64,000 nt of DNA, from the NCBI RefSeq assembly GCF_900129005.1, contig NZ_FQUN01000003.1, forward strand, positions 417,165 through 481,164. The letters are read 5' to 3'. This document shows, in pieces, positions 50,936 to 59,342 of this stretch. A program made the position numbers and the translations under genes. Position 1 is the stretch's first letter; each line of letters begins with the position of its first letter. The stretch comes from Leeuwenhoekiella marinoflava DSM 3653 (GTDB lineage: Bacteria; Bacteroidota; Bacteroidia; Flavobacteriales; Flavobacteriaceae). The notes under the pieces were generated by a model. That model searched no databases and was not told where the DNA came from. It worked only from the letters and a program-made list of their open reading frames with translations.

Positions 50936-51943
50936 CGGCTTAAAACCACTGTAAACTTTGGCTTTGCTCAATGCTTTTAAGCTGAAATTCTCTTGTTCCT
51001 TAAATGGTATAATGCCTTTATTTTGCAAACGTTTTGCAAGATATTCTTGTTCTGTTTGACCGGGTGTTGGGATGAAAAAGGCTTTTTTACCCAACTTATA
51101 CAAATCCATTACCGTAGTGTAACCCGACCTGCTAATAATAAGGTCGCTAGAACAAATAGCCTTTTGCAAATCTTCAGTTTCCATAAAGTTTACAATCTTT
51201 ATCTGCTCTTTACGAGTAACGGTTTGTTGTTCTTCAATCACACCGCGTACAAAAAGCACCTGACCTTTGTAATGCTTCAGTTCGTGCATTAAAAGTTCTT
51301 CAAGTTCTGTGCGTTGAGGTTCCGGGCCGCTTAATAAAACCATAATGTCATAATGCGATTCCGTCTCAACAGATTCTAAGCGCGATAACGCTCCAATATA
51401 TTTTACCGGAATTTCAAACTTTTTAGGATGACCTAGTTTGCCGCTTAGATTGGTTTTTCCTGAAAAATCAGGAACCCAGCACTCATCAAAACGCTTTATG
51501 TAGTTGCGGTGCATAGCCGAAGTTAAACGGGTTGTGCTTCCGCTTAAAACCTGTAACTGATGTGTTACAAAAACAGTAGGTATGTCGTTGTGGTAAAGAC
51601 CTAAACGGTTATCAGAAATAACAGCATCTATTTTTTTGTCTTTAACCAGTTTTTTAAGTAATTCACGTTCTTGCCTAATCGCTTTAAGAACTTTAGGACT
51701 GCGCAAAAGCATTTTCCACTTAAAACGTTTCCCGTTTTTAGCGTATTCTATTTTATAAGATGGAAATTCTAAAAACTCAAGCTGCGGAAATTCTTTTTGA
51801 AGTAATTGCAACGCAGGACCATCACTACCTATGATAACCTGAAAACCTTCAGTCAAAAGCGCGTGGATAATGGGTATGCTGCGTGTAGCATGACCCAGTC
51901 CCCAGTTAAGTGGTGCGACTAATATGGTTTTTGGTTTGTTCAT
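50774..51943 (-). CDS. Glycosyltransferase-like protein with an antisense-encoded C-terminal extension
   Basis: 389 residues. Two-lobed GT-B fold protein related to MurG/UDP-glucuronosyl-type transferases: ILVAPLNWGLGHATRSIPII (about 6-25), VISDNRLGLY, VFVTHQLQVLSG and the donor-site region with LIISRSGYTTVMDLYKLGKK (about 270-289) and PTPGQTEQEYLA. The domain ends near residue 336. The final 53 residues are encoded opposite the 3' end of the histidine kinase gene and look unrelated to the family, so the original stop seems to have been lost. Acceptor and donor sugars are unknown. Confidence 0.83.
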   Translation of the reverse strand: MNKPKTILVAPLNWGLGHATRSIPIIHALLTEGFQVIIGSDGPALQLLQKEFPQLEFLEFPSYKIEYAKNGKRFKWKMLLRSPKVLKAIRQERELLKKLVKDKKIDAVISDNRLGLYHNDIPTVFVTHQLQVLSGSTTRLTSAMHRNYIKRFDECWVPDFSGKTNLSGKLGHPKKFEIPVKYIGALSRLESVETESHYDIMVLLSGPEPQRTELEELLMHELKHYKGQVLFVRGVIEEQQTVTRKEQIKIVNFMETEDLQKAICSSDLIISRSGYTTVMDLYKLGKKAFFIPTPGQTEQEYLAKRLQNKGIIPFKEQENFSLKALSKAKVYSGFKPLLNEGSFNSTGFGELFGLFKSERKFRSHSKVAFNINLFIMGFNNMLDDREPKA

Positions 51944-52260
51944 TAATACAAAGATGTAACATAGCTGGTAATTAAACGTTTCCGCTAGATTATCAAACTA
52001 TTAAAAATACCCCTTAGTATACTATTTGAAAAATCCTTAAGTATTTATAAGTTGTTAAAAATCAATAACTTAATAAATATTGGCGATATTATCAAAAGGT
52101 TAGTATGTTTTTATAGGTTGAATATAGAAGCGCATGTGAATGAGTACCCGTATATTTGACGCGAATTTTTGCAGAGGTATATTTTGCGAGAGCAACAGCT
52201 TCGGTGATTTTAGTTTTTTTAAGCATTAACGTCCGCTTGCGGGATTAGAGATTATCAGAT
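51944..52260. other. Divergent intergenic region between the glycosyltransferase gene and trmB
   Basis: 317 bp, AT-rich. An exact TAnnTTTG match (tatatttg, 52151-52158) on the plus strand is a likely trmB promoter and would leave a leader of about 95 bases. That leader has a small hairpin (ccgc-tt-gcgg near 52232). No gene is seen. Confidence 0.5.
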
Positions 52261-52935
52261 TTGGGAAGTAAAAATAAATTGAGACGCTTTCGCGAAAACG
52301 AAACATTCAGCAATGTAATTCAGCCAAACCGCGAAGATTTGACTGAACAGGAATTCCCTTTAAAAGGAAACTGGAATCGTGATTTTTTTAAAAACGACAA
52401 GCCTATTGTTTTAGAACTGGGTTGTGGGAAAGGAGAATATACTGTTGGTTTGGCACAACGCTACCCTGATAAAAACTTTTTAGGAATCGACATAAAAGGT
52501 GCGCGCTTTTGGCGTGGTGCAAAAACGGCTTTAGAAGAAAACATCACCAATGCCGGTTTTATGCGAACTCAGATTGAGTTGGTAGATAAAGCTTTTGCTG
52601 AAAATGAGATTTCTGAGATTTGGATTACGTTTCCAGATCCACAGATTAAGTACAAACGTACTAAGCACAGGATGACTAACCCTGATTTTCTTGCACGCTA
52701 TAAGACCATTCTAAAGTCAGACGGTGTGATGCATTTAAAGACAGATAGTGAGTATATGCACGGGTATACTTTAGGGCTTCTTGAAGGTCTGGGACACGAG
52801 ATTTTATATGCACATCATAATGTGTATATCAATCATTTAGCGCCAGAAGAAGTGATAGGTATACAGACTTTTTACGAAAAACAGTATCTTGAAAAAGGTA
52901 AAGCGATAACCTATATCAAATTCAGGATCAACTAA
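52261..52935 (+). CDS. trmB: tRNA (guanine-N7)-methyltransferase
   Basis: 224 residues. TrmB methylates G46 in the variable loop of tRNA with S-adenosylmethionine. The TTG start is supported by the typical Bacteroidota N-terminus GSKNKLRRFRENETFSNV. Motifs are VLELGCGKGEYTVGLA (SAM site, about 57-72), NFLGIDIKGARFWRGAK, ISEIWITFPDPQIKYKRTKH (catalytic and tRNA-contact block, about 117-136) and YEKQYLEKGKAITYIKF. The LysE gene follows after 6 bp. Confidence 0.96.
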   Translation: MGSKNKLRRFRENETFSNVIQPNREDLTEQEFPLKGNWNRDFFKNDKPIVLELGCGKGEYTVGLAQRYPDKNFLGIDIKGARFWRGAKTALEENITNAGFMRTQIELVDKAFAENEISEIWITFPDPQIKYKRTKHRMTNPDFLARYKTILKSDGVMHLKTDSEYMHGYTLGLLEGLGHEILYAHHNVYINHLAPEEVIGIQTFYEKQYLEKGKAITYIKFRIN

Positions 52936-52941
52936 TTACTT

Positions 52942-53574
52942 TTGGAAATAACGAAGCTCTTTTTTATCACTTATTTTGCGGCTTTGCTGGGCGTACTTCC
53001 TCCCGGTCTTGTTAATATGTCTGTCGCAAAGACCTGTGTGCACCGGGGGATGCGCAACGGAGTTCTGGTCGCAATAGGTGCTTCAATAGTAGTTTTAATA
53101 CAGGCATTTGTTGCTATTTTACTGGCTCGTTATATTTTTAGTCATCCTGTTGTGCGCAACACGCTATTACGCATGGGCATTGTAATTTTTGGAATATTGG
53201 CGGTCTACTTTTTTATTGCTGCTAAGAAAAATAGGGTTAAAGAAGTAAAAATCCCTAAACACTCCGGGCGTCGCAGTTTTGCAAAAGGAGTTTTTGTTGC
53301 AATGATCAATGTCTTACCTATTCCGTATTTCTGTGCGCTTAGTGCAGCATTTAATGTGACCAGTGTGAGTAATAACGGTTGGGTTGAGGTTGGTTTATTT
53401 ACACTTGCAGCAGCTTCAGGAACGTTTACTGCGTTGTATTTATATGTGGTAGGTTTTAATCGCATTCAAAATGAACCGCGCAACTTTGCTAAATATTCTA
53501 ATTATTTTATGGCGGCTTTGATGATTGTCTTAGTTGTGCTTACGCTCATACGCATGCTTTATGGCAAAACCTGA
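52942..53574 (+). CDS. LysE-family transporter
   Basis: 210 residues with six predicted membrane helices (FFITYFAALLGVLPPGLVNM, GVLVAIGASIVVLIQAFVAI, LRMGIVIFGILAVYFFIAA, then GVFVAMINVLPIPYFCALSA and two more). GVLPPGLVNMSVAKTCVHRG is the amino-acid-exporter signature (PGP-like motif). It probably exports an amino acid or a derivative. TTG start 52942. The ATL gene starts 14 bp before its stop, so trmB, this gene and the ATL gene form an operon. Confidence 0.85.
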   Translation: MEITKLFFITYFAALLGVLPPGLVNMSVAKTCVHRGMRNGVLVAIGASIVVLIQAFVAILLARYIFSHPVVRNTLLRMGIVIFGILAVYFFIAAKKNRVKEVKIPKHSGRRSFAKGVFVAMINVLPIPYFCALSAAFNVTSVSNNGWVEVGLFTLAAASGTFTALYLYVVGFNRIQNEPRNFAKYSNYFMAALMIVLVVLTLIRMLYGKT

Positions 53575-53920
53575 AACCCTAAACTTTTTTGAACGTGTTT
53601 ATGATGTTGCACGGCAAATTCCTTACGGAAAAGTAACTTCTTACGGAGCTATTGCCAGATGTCTAGGTGCAGCAAAAAGTGCACGAATGGTAGGCTATGC
53701 TATGAACGGAGCTTCAGAAAAAGAAGATGTACCGGCACACCGTGTTTTAAACCGAAACGGTGTACTTACGGGTAAACATCATTTTCCCGGTACAGATCTA
53801 ATGCAACAATTATTAGAGAGCGAAGGTCATGTTATAGAAGATGACCAGCTTCAGGATTTTAAAAAGCATTTTTGGGATCCTGTTATTGTGATAGGTTTAG
53901 ATTCTCAAGACGACCAATAA
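53561..53920 (+). CDS. Alkyltransferase-like (ATL) DNA-repair protein
   Basis: 119 residues of the MGMT DNA-binding domain family. ATG 53561 is chosen because MAKPETLNFFERVYDVARQI aligns with the family start; 53534 would add nine unrelated residues. The active-site motif PCHRV of O6-methylguanine methyltransferases is PAHRV here (about 67-71): the acceptor Cys is replaced by Ala, so it cannot accept an alkyl group. ATL proteins bind O6-alkylguanine and hand the lesion to nucleotide excision repair. YGKVTSYGAIARCLGAAKSAR is the helix-turn-helix with the Arg finger region. Confidence 0.9.
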   Translation: MAKPETLNFFERVYDVARQIPYGKVTSYGAIARCLGAAKSARMVGYAMNGASEKEDVPAHRVLNRNGVLTGKHHFPGTDLMQQLLESEGHVIEDDQLQDFKKHFWDPVIVIGLDSQDDQ

Positions 53921-54018
53921 CTAAAACCTAATATAAGGTGTTTTGATATAGCGGAAAGTATAAAAAAATCCGATAGTTAGATAGGCAATAACTCTTTCGA
54001 GTTCTGAAGTTTTCGGCC

Positions 54019-54026
54019 TATATTTG
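54019..54026 (+). promoter_or_regulatory. Bacteroidota -7 promoter element of the Mrp-NifU operon
   Basis: An exact TAnnTTTG match (tatatttg), 30 bases before the GTG start of the Mrp gene. Confidence 0.55.
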
Positions 54027-54056
54027 CACCTTTAGAATCAATCCAAGTAAGACAAC

Positions 54057-55193
54057 GTGAAGTTAGAGAAACAAGCAATACTTAATGCGCTAAAAACCAT
54101 AAGTGTACCTGGTGAAGGTGAAGATATGGTAACCAGTGGAGCTGTTACAAATGTGGTAACTTTTGGAGATGAAGTAATCGTAGATATCACGATTAAAAAC
54201 CCCAGTCTACAAGCCAAGAAAAAAGCTGAAGTTGAGATTATGAAGGCTATTCACGCCGAAGTTCATATGAAAGCTCAGGTTAAGGTGAATATTAAGGTTG
54301 ATGCTCCAGAGAAAGCTCCTAAAAACGAAATAAAAGGAAAGCCCATTCCGGGAATTCAAAATATTATTGCAGTAGCTTCTGGTAAAGGAGGAGTTGGTAA
54401 ATCTACTATTACTGCAAATCTTGCGGTAAGTCTGCAAAAGATGGGCTTTAAAGTGGGTATCCTTGATGCCGATATTTATGGGCCGTCTATTCCTATTATG
54501 TTTGATGTGCAAGATGAGAAACCGCTTTCTGTAAAAGTTGACGGAAAACAAAAGATGAAACCTGTAGAAAGTTATGGGATTAAGATTTTGTCCATCGGCT
54601 TTTTTACAAAACCAGATCAGGCTGTTGTATGGCGTGGTCCTATGGCTTCTAAGGCGTTGAATCAGATGATTTTTGATGCAGCCTGGGGAGCATTAGATTT
54701 TCTTTTGGTTGACTTGCCTCCGGGAACAGGAGATATTCACTTGAGTATTGTTCAGGCAATGCCATTAACTGGTGCAGTTGTAGTGAGTACGCCGCAAAAA
54801 GTAGCCTTAGCAGATGCTAAGAAAGGTGTAGCGATGTTTCAACAAGATAGCATCAACGTACCTGTATTAGGTATCGTAGAAAATATGGCATGGTTTACTC
54901 CGGAAGAATTGCCAGAGAATAAATATTACATTTTTGGTAAAGAAGGCGCCAGTAATTTAGCCGAAGATTTAGGAGTGCGTTTATTAGCTCAGATTCCTTT
55001 GGTACAAAGTATTCGTGAAGGTGGTGATGTAGGTCATCCTGCCGCTTTACAAAAAGATACTATATTAGCAGAAGCTTTTGAGACCATGACACGCAATAGT
55101 GTTGAGGAGTTAGTGAAGCGTAACGATAGTTTACCTCCTACAGAAGCTGTAAAAATTACTACAATGGCAGGTTGTGCCGCTGTTAAAAAATAA
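54057..55193 (+). CDS. apbC: Mrp/ApbC-family Fe-S carrier ATPase
   Basis: 378 residues. N-terminal MIP18/DUF59-like domain (about 1-90: AILNALKTISVPGEGEDMV) fused to a P-loop NTPase. The deviant Walker A ASGKGGVGKSTITANLAVSL is at about 102-121, then GILDADIYGPSIP (A') and LVDLPPGTGD (Walker B-type). No C-terminal CxxC is visible (the C-terminus ends TTMAGCAAVKK), unlike many Nbp35/Mrp members. GTG start at 54057. It probably carries or inserts Fe-S clusters, together with the NifU-type scaffold encoded 3 bp downstream. Confidence 0.92.
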   Translation: MKLEKQAILNALKTISVPGEGEDMVTSGAVTNVVTFGDEVIVDITIKNPSLQAKKKAEVEIMKAIHAEVHMKAQVKVNIKVDAPEKAPKNEIKGKPIPGIQNIIAVASGKGGVGKSTITANLAVSLQKMGFKVGILDADIYGPSIPIMFDVQDEKPLSVKVDGKQKMKPVESYGIKILSIGFFTKPDQAVVWRGPMASKALNQMIFDAAWGALDFLLVDLPPGTGDIHLSIVQAMPLTGAVVVSTPQKVALADAKKGVAMFQQDSINVPVLGIVENMAWFTPEELPENKYYIFGKEGASNLAEDLGVRLLAQIPLVQSIREGGDVGHPAALQKDTILAEAFETMTRNSVEELVKRNDSLPPTEAVKITTMAGCAAVKK

Positions 55194-55196
55194 GTT

Positions 55197-55445
55197 ATGA
55201 CAGATACAGAATTGAAAAGTAAAGTCGAAGCAGCATTAGAAGAAATTCGACCGTTTCTACAAAGCGACGGTGGTGATATCGCCTTATTGAGTATAGAAGA
55301 AAACGGTACAACTGTAAAAGTGCAGCTAGAAGGTGCTTGTGTGGGGTGTAGTGTAAACCAAATGACTTTAAAGAGTGGTGTTGAAATGACTATCAAAAAA
55401 CATGCTCCACAGGTAGAACATGTAATTAATGTGATGCCTAATTAA
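55197..55445 (+). CDS. NifU C-terminal-domain Fe-S scaffold protein
   Basis: 82 residues, a stand-alone Nfu domain. KVEAALEEIRPFLQSDGGDI and VKVQLEGACVGCSVNQMTLK include the cluster-binding CVGC (CxxC, about 43-46). The dimer would share a 4Fe-4S cluster. It follows the Mrp gene by 3 bp, a common Fe-S assembly pair. A dispersed repeat and a terminator follow. Confidence 0.96.
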   Translation: MTDTELKSKVEAALEEIRPFLQSDGGDIALLSIEENGTTVKVQLEGACVGCSVNQMTLKSGVEMTIKKHAPQVEHVINVMPN

Positions 55446-55456
55446 AAGGTTCATTT

Positions 55457-55555
55457 TACTCGATAATCGAGATTTAAATGCTCCGAGACTTGTCTCGTTC
55501 TAAAAATGTATTGTTCAGTAAACTACTTCACGGGCTTGCCTCGAAGTAGTTTTCT
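55457..55555 (+). repeat. Dispersed intergenic repeat, copy 4
   Basis: Begins actcgataatcgagattt, then aatgctccgagacttgtctcg, a variant middle, and a right part with cgggcttgcctcgaagtagttttctag. The order and the ends match copies 1 and 3. Confidence 0.75.
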
Positions 55556-55557
55556 AG

Positions 55558-55591
55558 ATAAGCCGGTAGGGAACATTCTTTACCGGCTTAT
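55558..55591 (+). terminator. Terminator of the Mrp-NifU operon
   Basis: A perfect 11-bp stem (ataagccggta / taccggcttat) followed by a T-rich run, placed at the right edge of repeat copy 4. Confidence 0.85.
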
Positions 55592-55663
55592 TTTATTTTA
55601 TTGTTTTAAATGTAAGAGTTACAGTTAATTGTTATATTTAACAAATTTTCTATACATACTATT

Positions 55664-56575
55664 ATGAGTCATTCTAAAGGTCGAAGGTCTGCAATACGTA
55701 ATATTGCCTTAACTACTTCAGGTATTGGGTTGGGATTTTCTGCACTAAGCTGTAAAACCGAATCTGATAATGCTACCGAAGAAAAACCAATAGCCGAAAC
55801 CGAGCAGTCTTTAAAAGGAAATATCAACCATTCTGCTTGTTACTGGTGTTACAACAGTATTCCACTAGAGGATTTTGCAAAAAGTCCTGCTGATTTAGGA
55901 CTGAAAGGAATAGATCTTTTAAAACCGGAAGAATGGGAAAGTGTAGAAAAAAATGGACTCAAATGTGCTGTGGCGACAGATACTTTTGCAAGCATTACAG
56001 ACGGTTTTAACGACCCGGCGAATCATAAAGATTTGCAGAAAAAGTATAAAGGTCTTATTGATAAAGCCAGCGCTCATAACATAAAAAATGTAATTGTGTT
56101 TTCCGGAAATCAACGCGATTTAACCGAAGAGGAGGGTCTTGCTAACTGTACAGAAGGTCTTGCGCCTCTTGCTAAATATGCCGAAGAAAAGAATGTTGTG
56201 CTCATTATGGAGCTGCTCAATAGTAAAATAGACCACAACGATTATCAATGTGATACTACTCCGTGGGGTGTAAAATTGTGCGAACGTTTAGGTTCTGAAA
56301 GTTTTAAGTTGCTTTATGATATCTATCATATGCAAATTATGGAAGGTGATGTGATACGCACCATAACTAATTATCATCAGTACATTGCGCATTACCACAC
56401 AGGTGGTGTTCCCGGTAGACATGAGATTACAGATGTTCAGGAACTCAATTACCCGGCGATTATGAAAGCTATTCTGGCAACCGGTTATGAGGGCTATGTA
56501 GCACAAGAATTCATCCCTACATATGAAGATAAAATAGCTGCTTTAGATGAGGCAATTAAGATCTGTGACGTCTAA
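55664..56575 (+). CDS. Exported hydroxypyruvate isomerase-like TIM-barrel protein
   Basis: 303 residues. The N-terminus has an Arg-Arg pair before a hydrophobic stretch (GRRSAIRNIALTTSGIGLGF), like a weak Tat signal, and ends in a possible lipobox SALSC (Cys about 29). The rest is an AP-endonuclease-2-type TIM barrel of sugar isomerases: MELLNSKIDHNDYQCD with metal-binding Glu (about 186), LLYDIYHMQIMEGDV (Asp/His, about 223-230), HYHTGGVPGRHE and GYVAQEFIPT. It is related to hydroxypyruvate isomerase Hyi. The signal and ligands suggest a periplasmic enzyme; the substrate is unknown. Confidence 0.85.
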   Translation: MSHSKGRRSAIRNIALTTSGIGLGFSALSCKTESDNATEEKPIAETEQSLKGNINHSACYWCYNSIPLEDFAKSPADLGLKGIDLLKPEEWESVEKNGLKCAVATDTFASITDGFNDPANHKDLQKKYKGLIDKASAHNIKNVIVFSGNQRDLTEEEGLANCTEGLAPLAKYAEEKNVVLIMELLNSKIDHNDYQCDTTPWGVKLCERLGSESFKLLYDIYHMQIMEGDVIRTITNYHQYIAHYHTGGVPGRHEITDVQELNYPAIMKAILATGYEGYVAQEFIPTYEDKIAALDEAIKICDV

Positions 56576-56659
56576 ATTTAAACCCTACTATTTCACTAGG
56601 TTTTTTAACCTCTAAAAAAAGGATTTTTCTTAATTTAGCGGGCTTAAATAATAGGTATT

Positions 56660-56980
56660 ATGCAAGATGTAACTATAACTGTAATCGATCGCGAGGGAGT
56701 AGCTCATGCACTTGAGGCGCCAACTGATATGAATTTAAACCTGATGGAAGTTTGTAAGATGTACGAACTGCCGGTAGAAGGTACCTGCGGCGGTATGGCT
56801 ATGTGTGCTTCTTGCCAGTGCTATGTGGTTTCTGATCACAAACTGAATGAAATGGGTTATGATGAAGAGGCGATGCTTTCTGAAGCTTTTAATGTGGAAG
56901 AAAACAGCCGTTTGGGATGTCAGATTCCTATTACGCCAGATCTTAACGGACTTGAAGTAAAGTTGGCTCCAGAGAGTTAA
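56660..56980 (+). CDS. 2Fe-2S ferredoxin
   Basis: 106 residues, adrenodoxin/ISC-type plant-like ferredoxin. Cluster ligands are seen in EGTCGGMAMCASCQCYV (C-x5-C-x2-C, about residues 39-48) and the fourth Cys in RLGCQIPITPDL (about 86). A start at 56660 gives the usual VTITVIDREGVAHALEAP strand. It passes electrons to an unknown partner; no oxidoreductase is adjacent. A perfect terminator follows. Confidence 0.94.
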   Translation: MQDVTITVIDREGVAHALEAPTDMNLNLMEVCKMYELPVEGTCGGMAMCASCQCYVVSDHKLNEMGYDEEAMLSEAFNVEENSRLGCQIPITPDLNGLEVKLAPES

Positions 56981-56997
56981 ACCAGACTCAATTATAT

Positions 56998-57035
56998 AAA
57001 AGAGCCTTAATAACGTATGTTTTTAAGGCTCTTTT
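56998..57035. terminator. Bidirectional terminator after the ferredoxin gene
   Basis: A perfect 13-bp stem (aaaagagccttaa / ttaaggctctttt) with a T tract. Confidence 0.92.
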
Positions 57036-57610
57036 ACTTTTAATAAAGGGTTTAATCCTATTTATAATTTCTGCATTTGCTTTCTTAGAAAGATGCAAGC
57101 CGTCTTCAGCAATAAGAGCCGGTTCTACAAGTGCAAGCTGGGTTATATCTGTAATTTCTAATTTTTTTTACTCCGCGCTATTCTACTATTTCTTCAATAA
57201 AAAAATTATGAGTTTACTTTCTTTGAAATTCGTTAGGTATGGTTTCTTTTGATCAAATGGATATACATATAATTTGGTATCAAGATCATAAATACACCTT
57301 TAGAATCATTTTTAGTGTGATTAATCGCAAATTCAGGTAGTTGTATAAATTCATTTTTAATGTATTGATCAAATCATTGGTACGCCAGCCGGTTTCAACG
57401 TAGCGGTTGAGCTTGTATATCATGAGGCTTATTTTCGTTTAAAAGATAAGCAAGTTGTATCGAGAAAGCGCATTTATGGTAAAAACGGATTCCGGCAGTA
57501 TAACTATCTCTCAAAGTCAAATAAGGAATTTGTTTTTCTCTTGATTTTGGGCGAAAATATTCCCCGTTAGAAGAAGGCCTAAAGCTAAACAATAAACTAA
57601 GAATTTACCC
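57036..57610 (-). pseudogene. Decayed paralogue of the neighbouring SGNH/GDSL hydrolase
   Basis: Reading the minus strand in several frames recovers the whole order of the intact gene at 57625-58350. A signal-like KFLVYCLALGLLLTGNIFA comes first, then IPYLTLRDSYTAG (intact: YLALGDSYTIG), TGWRTNDLINTLK (intact: TGWRTDNLIEAIE), FAINHTKNDSKGVFMILIPN (intact: TAINLAQGEKERVVVLSIPD) and LEITDITQLALVEPALIAED followed by GLHLS (intact: LNITDITRRGITEPNLVASDGLHPS). Frame changes, stop codons and loss of the ATG separate the pieces. The nucleophile block GDS has become RDS. It is a dead tandem duplicate. Confidence 0.85.
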
Positions 57611-57624
57611 GGGATAGTCTCGCT

Positions 57625-58350
57625 TTAATCTTTTACGACTGTATTAACTATAAGAAGCAGTCGGTCTACAAACTCCGCATAAGCATCTTCAGAAGGGTGT
57701 AAACCATCTGATGCAACCAGATTAGGCTCAGTTATACCACGGCGCGTAATGTCTGTAATGTTTAGAAATTTTACTTCGCGATTTTCAGTAACTTCTTTTG
57801 CATAGGTATTGTATTCATCCAATTCATCAGAAACCTGTTGCGGATTTGACGTGGTTTGACCATAAGGGGTAAACGCGTAATCTGGAATTGATAGAACCAC
57901 AACTCGTTCTTTTTCACCCTGCGCAAGATTTATTGCAGTCGTTAAAAGTTGCGAAAATTCATTCTCATACATACTAAAAGGTATTCCCTGAAATTGGTTA
58001 TTAACCCCAATGAGTAAGGTGACAAAGTCATAAGTGTTATCAGGATTCTGATCTTCAATGGCCTCGATCAGGTTATCTGTGCGCCATCCTGTTGTAGCGA
58101 TAATATCTGTATGCATACTTTTATTAGTTAATTGTTCAAAGGCGCTTTCTAATTGAATAGGAAATCTGCAGGTATCGCAAACGCTTTCACCTATAGTGTA
58201 ACTGTCTCCTAAGGCCAAATAGCTATAATCTGCATTTTCTTGATTCATAGGGAGCTCTTCGATAGTGCTACTGGTTTCTTCAGTGGCACCACATCCTAAT
58301 AGAATTAGAATAGCAACTGCATTTAATAGATATAGCGTGTAATTTTTCAT
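57625..58350 (-). CDS. SGNH/GDSL-family hydrolase lipoprotein
   Basis: 241 residues. Lipoprotein signal with LLGC lipobox (Cys about 20), so it is envelope-anchored. SGNH blocks: LALGDSYTIGE (block I, Ser about 50), a Gly region near TTGWRTDNL, LLIGVNNQFQG (block III Asn, about 113-115) and DGLHPSEDAYAEF (block V Asp/His, about 216-219). It is probably a lipase, esterase or acetylxylan/peptidoglycan esterase; the substrate is open. The phosphoesterase gene lies 9 bp upstream, suggesting co-transcription, and a decayed paralogue follows 15 bp downstream. Confidence 0.9.
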   Translation of the reverse strand: MKNYTLYLLNAVAILILLGCGATEETSSTIEELPMNQENADYSYLALGDSYTIGESVCDTCRFPIQLESAFEQLTNKSMHTDIIATTGWRTDNLIEAIEDQNPDNTYDFVTLLIGVNNQFQGIPFSMYENEFSQLLTTAINLAQGEKERVVVLSIPDYAFTPYGQTTSNPQQVSDELDEYNTYAKEVTENREVKFLNITDITRRGITEPNLVASDGLHPSEDAYAEFVDRLLLIVNTVVKD

Positions 58351-58359
58351 TTTAGCTTT

Positions 58360-59256
58360 TTATTCGGTTTGATAGTCGCTGAGCTTTTGAGGCCCTTCTA
58401 ATAAAATCCGTACAATCTTAAGAACGCCTTCATCGTTAGTAGCAATCTGCCATTTGATGAGCGATATCGCTCCATTTTCTATTTCTAAACCGGTTATGCT
58501 GCGTGGATGCACACAGCTTCCATCATTAAAATAGGCAATAGCTCCCGGTTCTGGAAATCTGGGGCGATGTGTGTGCCCGGTAACCGTAAATTGATTGTTG
58601 CGTTGCGTGATCCATTTTTTGGTACGGCGCTCTACTTTAATGAGTTCGCGATAATTTTTTGCGGGACTGGTAGGATCTAAAATACCGGCTCCCTGTAGCG
58701 GTCGCCATAAAACGCGAACCATAAAACGGTTAAAACGCCAGGCGATGTAATTCATCCAATCTGCCTGATGCCCGTGACAGAGAAATAATTCTTGTCCGGT
58801 TTCGGTATGCTTTAAAATCAGTGCTTCATTTATTTCTATTCCTGGAAAAAGCGGTTTGTCTGTGCCGGTTTTACGGTCAAAAAAACTAAACAGATTTTTC
58901 TCAACCTGATGCTTGTTTTTGTAAACCATATCATGGTTTCCCCACATGAGATGCAATCTGTTTTCATTAAAAAACAACTGCATCAAACCGTAAACGTTTT
59001 GATGCGACTCAAAAATGGTGGTGAAGTTTAAATTTTCCCAGAGTTCATCACCGTCGCCCAACTCACAATAGGTGAAGCCATTTTTATAGTATTGCTTTAA
59101 AGCGTGGTAGTAGATGTTTCGGTTATCGGCAAAGTCGTCTGCGCTGCTGTTATCGCCTCTGTGGCAATCGCTAAACAAGATAAACTTGCTGCTGTCTGAA
59201 AACGGAATTACCGGTGCATCTTTAAATGCCCGATCAAAACGAGATATAAACGACAT
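58360..59256 (-). CDS. Metallophosphoesterase (calcineurin-like)
   Basis: 298 residues. The two-metal phosphoesterase motifs are in order: FSDCHRGDNSSADDF (D-x-H/R), YCELGDGDELWENL (GDxxE), MWGNHDMVYKN (GNHD, about 106-109), LFLCHGHQADWM (GH) and VTGHTHRPRFPE (GHxH, about 225-228). There is no signal peptide. The overall arrangement is like LpxH/UDP-2,3-diacylglucosamine hydrolase relatives, but the longer insert with FSFFDRKTGTDK and NYREL is different, so the substrate is uncertain. Confidence 0.88.
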   Translation of the reverse strand: MSFISRFDRAFKDAPVIPFSDSSKFILFSDCHRGDNSSADDFADNRNIYYHALKQYYKNGFTYCELGDGDELWENLNFTTIFESHQNVYGLMQLFFNENRLHLMWGNHDMVYKNKHQVEKNLFSFFDRKTGTDKPLFPGIEINEALILKHTETGQELFLCHGHQADWMNYIAWRFNRFMVRVLWRPLQGAGILDPTSPAKNYRELIKVERRTKKWITQRNNQFTVTGHTHRPRFPEPGAIAYFNDGSCVHPRSITGLEIENGAISLIKWQIATNDEGVLKIVRILLEGPQKLSDYQTE

Positions 59257-59342
59257 GAAGCCTTTTAAGCTAAAGATACAAATAACGCCTGAAGCATTAT
59301 TGCTCTTTTTGTCTTAAACGGTTTTAAAAATCTGTCTGAAAA

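Noticed and set aside
53561..53920. An active O6-methylguanine methyltransferase.
   Set aside because: The acceptor Cys is Ala (PAHRV), so it belongs to the alkyltransferase-like group.
56660..56980. A link of the ferredoxin with the neighbouring isomerase as one pathway.
   Set aside because: There is an 84-bp gap, no shared reaction is known, and the ferredoxin has its own terminator.
57395..57592. A separate 65-residue gene on the minus strand.
   Set aside because: It is one frame of the decayed SGNH hydrolase and ends at a frameshift.
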